Position numbers and translations under genes: made by a program. The notes under the pieces were generated by a model. It worked only from the letters and a program-made list of their open reading frames with translations. It made no database searches and was not told the origin of the DNA. This document shows, piece after piece, positions 5,315-7,953 of a DNA stretch of 7,953 nt (position 1 is the first letter of the stretch; each line of letters opens with the position of its first letter). This stretch comes from Methanobacterium sp. (GTDB taxonomy: Archaea; Methanobacteriota; Methanobacteria; Methanobacteriales; Methanobacteriaceae): the NCBI GenBank assembly GCA_028682985.1, contig JAJRAE010000151.1, positions 1-7,953 of the forward strand. Direction: 5' to 3'.

Positions 5315-5920
5315 ATGAAATGTTCAATATGCGGCTCAGAGTCACTGGAAGTAATAAAAAGCAAGGGAAAAAAGTCCCGTGAACTCCTGCTTAAATGTGA
5401 AGAATGCGGGAACATATTTAGGGAGATAGTGGAAGGAAACATCCCGGTGGACTGTAGGGTGGTGGTCAGTGAATTTGAAAATTCATCTAAAACATTTATA
5501 AAGCTCTACCCTGATGAAACCTTACACAACGGTGACCTGCTGGATGTTAACGGTAGATTGGCAGAGATAACCTCCATAGAAAATAAAAGAGGCGGTAGAG
5601 TTTCAACAAGTCAGGTGGATGAGATAGAAACCATATGGGCTTCTTATAAAGATATACCGGCCCGAGTGGGCATATCTGTGGATTACGGTGGTCGTATACT
5701 CTCAGAAAAAGTGGAAGTTAATCCTGACCTGGAATTCACTATAGGTGATGTGGTGAAAATGGGCAACATCATATTCCGGATCAATTCCCTTAAAACCCAG
5801 GAGAGGAAATTGAGAAAGGGGTTCGCCCGGGCCAATGTTACCAAGAGGGTATATGGTCGGCCGATTGATGAGAAAAGATTCAAATATGATTTAACTTCCA
5901 AGGTGTTGCATCATGAATGA
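5315..5920 (+). CDS. HVO_0476-type zinc-ribbon protein of unknown function
   Basis: A 201-residue conserved archaeal protein whose function I do not know. The N-terminus has a four-cysteine zinc ribbon, CSIC (C3, C6) and CEEC (C28, C31). It is followed by a beta-rich region of about 150 residues with repeated short barrel-like stretches (HNGDLLDVNGRLAEITSIE at 71-89, FTIGDVVKMGNIIFRINSL at 141-159) and a basic C-terminal part rich in Lys and Arg (157-190). A zinc ribbon with a basic tail would suit nucleic-acid or ribosome contact, but this is inference. Start choice: ATG 5315 puts the first CxxC at residue 3 as in relatives. ATG 5285 adds ten residues (MFTKLGEYNK) and has AGGA at 5275-5278 before it, so it remains possible; 5315 has AGGGG at 5299-5303, rather far off. 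The gene overlaps pcm by 8 bp, implying co-transcription. Confidence 0.82.
   Translation: MKCSICGSESLEVIKSKGKKSRELLLKCEECGNIFREIVEGNIPVDCRVVVSEFENSSKTFIKLYPDETLHNGDLLDVNGRLAEITSIENKRGGRVSTSQVDEIETIWASYKDIPARVGISVDYGGRILSEKVEVNPDLEFTIGDVVKMGNIIFRINSLKTQERKLRKGFARANVTKRVYGRPIDEKRFKYDLTSKVLHHE
5901..5905 (+). promoter_or_regulatory. ribosome binding site of pcm inside the upstream gene
   Basis: AGGTG, preceded by A, lies seven bases before the pcm ATG at 5913 and within the last codons of the zinc-ribbon gene. Start and stop overlap as ATGAATGA (5913-5920), a typical arrangement for translational coupling. Confidence 0.7.
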
Positions 5921-6569
5921 GGAGAGAAAAAAACTGGTGGATAAACTATCCATCTATGGCTACCTAAAAACAGAGGAAGTGAAAAATGCCATGCTCAAAG
6001 TCCCCAGAGAAGAATTTATTCCCCCAGAAAATCGAGAATACGCCTATATAGACCAGCCCCTCCCCATAGGTGAGGGTCAGACCATCTCCGCACCCCATAT
6101 GGTGGCCATGATCTGTGAAACCCTCCAACTGGAGAAGGGTATGAAAATCCTGGAAATAGGTGCTGGTTTTGGATATAATGCAGCGGTGGTTGCTGAATTA
6201 ATCGGACCAGAAGGGCATCTTTTCACCACTGAACGCATAGAAACTCTGGCCCAGATGGCCGAGAAAAACCTTAAAAGCGCCGGCTATGATAAAAACGTGA
6301 CCGTACTCCATACAGACGGAACTAGAGGATTCAAGGAAGAAGCACCTTTTGATCGGATATATGCAACAGCCAGTGCCCCTAAGGTTCCAGAACCCTTAAA
6401 GGAACAGCTTAAAATTGGGGGAAGACTCCTCGCACCAATCGGACCCCAAACCAGCTTTCAGGAGCTGATCTGCATACTCCGAGAAAGTGAAGATAAATAT
6501 GAAACCCGAAAACTGGGTGGAGTGGCCTTCGTACCCATGATTGGGGAGCATGGTTGGCCAGAAGAATAA
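5913..6569 (+). CDS. pcm: Protein-L-isoaspartate O-methyltransferase
   Basis: A 218-residue SAM-dependent methyltransferase that methylates the abnormal L-isoaspartyl carboxyl formed when proteins age, starting conversion back to aspartate. It acts on damaged cytosolic proteins. Family motifs are VPREEFIPP (30-38), QPLPIGEGQTISAPHMVA (48-65) carrying the substrate-side signature, SAM motif I LEIGAGFGYNAAVVA (80-94), the acidic end of strand 2 TTERIE (105-110), FDRIYATASAP (146-156), LKIGGRLLAPIG (166-177) and the C-terminal FVPMIGEHGW (206-215). Length is normal and no key residue looks missing. The ATG at 5913 overlaps the end of the zinc-ribbon gene and has its own AGGTG site. The pairing suggests the zinc-ribbon protein is made together with a repair enzyme, but does not show that it takes part in repair. 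Confidence 0.95.
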   Translation: MNEERKKLVDKLSIYGYLKTEEVKNAMLKVPREEFIPPENREYAYIDQPLPIGEGQTISAPHMVAMICETLQLEKGMKILEIGAGFGYNAAVVAELIGPEGHLFTTERIETLAQMAEKNLKSAGYDKNVTVLHTDGTRGFKEEAPFDRIYATASAPKVPEPLKEQLKIGGRLLAPIGPQTSFQELICILRESEDKYETRKLGGVAFVPMIGEHGWPEE

Positions 6570-6579
6570 AAAATATTGA

Positions 6580-6586
6580 TATAAAA
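6580..6586 (+). promoter_or_regulatory. candidate TATA box for the methylthiotransferase gene
   Basis: TATAAAA lies 11 bases after the pcm stop and 38-44 bases before the ATG at 6624, so transcription could start near 6608-6612 with a leader of about 12-15 bases. The ribosome binding site is poor (GAG at 6613-6615), compatible with a short-leader transcript. Cotranscription with pcm is the alternative. Confidence 0.35.
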
Positions 6587-6623
6587 CTTGTTTTAATTAA
6601 GGTTAATTTTTTGAGTTAATTTT

Positions 6624-7901
6624 ATGAAAATCTACATCGAAACTTTTGGATGCACCTTTAACCAGGCGGATTCAGAGATAATGGCCGGGCTACTCCAGGA
6701 GAAAGGCCACCAGCTGGTGGATAAACCAGAAGATGCCTCAATAATAATAATTAACTCTTGTTACGTGAAACAACCGACTGAACAGAAGGTTATAAACCGG
6801 TTGATTAATCTTCAGCGGGAGTTCCCCCAGAAGAAACTTATAATAGGCGGTTGCATGGTGGAAATCGACCAGGCCAAGATGGAGAAAATCGCGCCAGAAG
6901 CAGGTTGGATAGGTCCTCACCAGATTAAAAAAATTCCAGAAGTCGTTAAATCTTTCTTAGATGGGAATATCCCCCGATTAACTGGTGCGGAGAGCGTATG
7001 TAAAGTTTCTCTACCTAAAAAAAGAGCCAGTAAGTTCACAGACATCATTCAGATCTGTGAAGGATGTGATGGTCTTTGCAGTTACTGCTGCACCAGAATA
7101 GCCAGGGGAAATCTGCACAGCTACCCATTGGATCTCATTAAAGAGGAGGCTCTAAAAGCTGTGGAAGAGGGATGCGTGGAACTGCAGCTTACAGCCCAGG
7201 ATACAGCATCATATGGAAAAGATACCGGAACATCCCTTTCTGAGCTGATAAATTACGTAACCAGTATTAGGGGAGATTTCAGGGTTAGAATAGGTATGAT
7301 GAATCCCAAAAGCGTTTTGGAGGATGTTGATAAATTATTAAAAGCATTTAACAGTGAAAAAGTCTATAAATTTCTTCATCTACCACTGCAAAGCGGTGAT
7401 AACCAGGTTCTCTTGGATATGAACCGGTGTCATACCGTGGAGGAGTTTAAATTCATCGTTTCCAGATTCCGGGAGGAAATTCCAGATATTTCCCTGGCTA
7501 CTGATATAATTGTGGGATACCCCACTGAGGATGAACAGGCCTTTAAAAATACCCTAAAAACCATAGAAAAGGTAAAACCCGATTTTCTACACATATCAAA
7601 GTATCATCACCGGCCGGGAAGTCTTTCATCAAATTTAAAGGAAATAGAACACACCGAAATGAAGAAGCGTTCTAAGGTGTTAAATGATCAAAAAACCAGA
7701 ATAGCAATCCAGAAAAATGAAGCACTGCTAGATAATGAATTAAAAGTATTGATCACTGCTGAAGGTATTAAAGGCGGTTTTACTGGCAGGACTAATTCCT
7801 ATAAAACAGTGGTGGTAGACGACGCCGTCCTGGGAAGTTCCATTATGGTGAAGATTACGGAAGCCAAAGCTACCTATTTGAAGGGCTTCCCAATTCAATA
7901 A
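6624..7901 (+). CDS. tRNA (N6-threonylcarbamoyladenosine(37)-C2)-methylthiotransferase (MtaB/CDKAL1-like)
   Basis: A 425-residue radical SAM methylthiotransferase that adds a methylthio group to C2 of t6A37, giving ms2t6A next to the anticodon of ANN-decoding tRNAs and supporting accurate decoding. Three parts are visible. The N-terminal UPF0004 domain has its three cluster cysteines C10, C46 and C77 (TFGCTFNQADSE, INSCYVKQPTE, IGGCMVE). The radical SAM domain has C148, C152 and C155 (GCDGLCSYCCTRIARG, 147-162), plus LHLPLQSGDNQVL (251-263) and ATDIIVGYPTE (292-302). A C-terminal TRAM-like RNA-binding domain spans about 365-423. The length matches archaeal/eukaryotic CDKAL1-type members rather than RimO or MiaB, and substrate choice is inferred from that. 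C145 and C156 are extra cysteines flanking the motif. ATG 6624 fits the family N-terminus (KIYIETFGC), though its ribosome binding site is weak. Confidence 0.92.
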   Translation: MKIYIETFGCTFNQADSEIMAGLLQEKGHQLVDKPEDASIIIINSCYVKQPTEQKVINRLINLQREFPQKKLIIGGCMVEIDQAKMEKIAPEAGWIGPHQIKKIPEVVKSFLDGNIPRLTGAESVCKVSLPKKRASKFTDIIQICEGCDGLCSYCCTRIARGNLHSYPLDLIKEEALKAVEEGCVELQLTAQDTASYGKDTGTSLSELINYVTSIRGDFRVRIGMMNPKSVLEDVDKLLKAFNSEKVYKFLHLPLQSGDNQVLLDMNRCHTVEEFKFIVSRFREEIPDISLATDIIVGYPTEDEQAFKNTLKTIEKVKPDFLHISKYHHRPGSLSSNLKEIEHTEMKKRSKVLNDQKTRIAIQKNEALLDNELKVLITAEGIKGGFTGRTNSYKTVVVDDAVLGSSIMVKITEAKATYLKGFPIQ

Positions 7902-7914
7902 TCAAATTTTAATT

Positions 7915-7953
7915 TTCTTTATATTGAGTAATAATAATATTTAATATAAAGAA
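7915..7953. repeat. hairpin-forming inverted repeat after the methylthiotransferase gene
   Basis: TTCTTTATATT (7915-7925) is perfectly complementary to AATATAAAGAA (7943-7953). Inward, five more pairs form (7926-7930 with 7938-7942), two of them G-U in RNA, leaving a seven-base loop ATAATAA (7931-7937). The total is a 16-bp stem ending at the window edge. It starts 14 bases after the stop codon. Possible roles are an RNA 3' end or stability element, or an operator for a gene beyond the window. Confidence 0.65.

Overview
The window looks like a chromosomal segment of a methanogenic archaeon, most likely a member of the Methanobacteriales (Methanobacterium-like). The gene content shows this: methanofuran and methanopterin biosynthesis, CDP-archaeol synthesis and tetraether lipid synthesis sit side by side. 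The DNA also has strongly AT-rich spacers, archaeal GGTGA-type ribosome binding sites and oligo-T terminators. The assignment rests on remembered family features, not on a database search.

Layout, left to right. Positions 1-113 are an AT-rich upstream region holding an imperfect tandem repeat. mfnF (114-1130, +) encodes a late enzyme of methanofuran synthesis. Convergent to it is carS (1188-1766, -), CDP-archaeol synthase. A 310-bp spacer (1767-2076) rich in short palindromes separates carS from the divergent tes (2077-3576, +), a radical SAM enzyme of the tetraether lipid synthase/MJ0619 family. Twenty-one bases later comes mptG (TTG start at 3598, to 4584, +), the first dedicated enzyme of the methanopterin arylamine branch. 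Then follows an aconitase-family small subunit (4647-5135, +; leuD or hacB). After a 179-bp spacer with inverted repeats comes a zinc-ribbon protein of the HVO_0476 type (5315-5920, +), which overlaps pcm (5913-6569, +) by 8 bp. Last is a tRNA methylthiotransferase of the MtaB/CDKAL1 type (6624-7901, +), followed by a hairpin at the window's right edge.

Functionally the left two thirds are a neighbourhood of archaeal cofactor and membrane-lipid synthesis. CarS activates archaeol phosphate for head-group attachment, and Tes joins phytanyl chain ends of archaeal phospholipids into tetraethers. MfnF and MptG serve the two C1 carriers of methanogenesis, and the aconitase subunit may serve leucine or coenzyme B synthesis. 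The right third is protein repair and tRNA modification.

I see no mobile element, CRISPR array, tRNA, rRNA or broken gene. This is mostly ordinary core genome. The points worth a second look are the tes-mptG pairing (MJ0619 homologues have been linked both to tetraether lipids and to methanopterin methylation), the substrate loop of the aconitase small subunit, a duplicated translation-start region before that gene, and several inverted or direct repeats in spacers.
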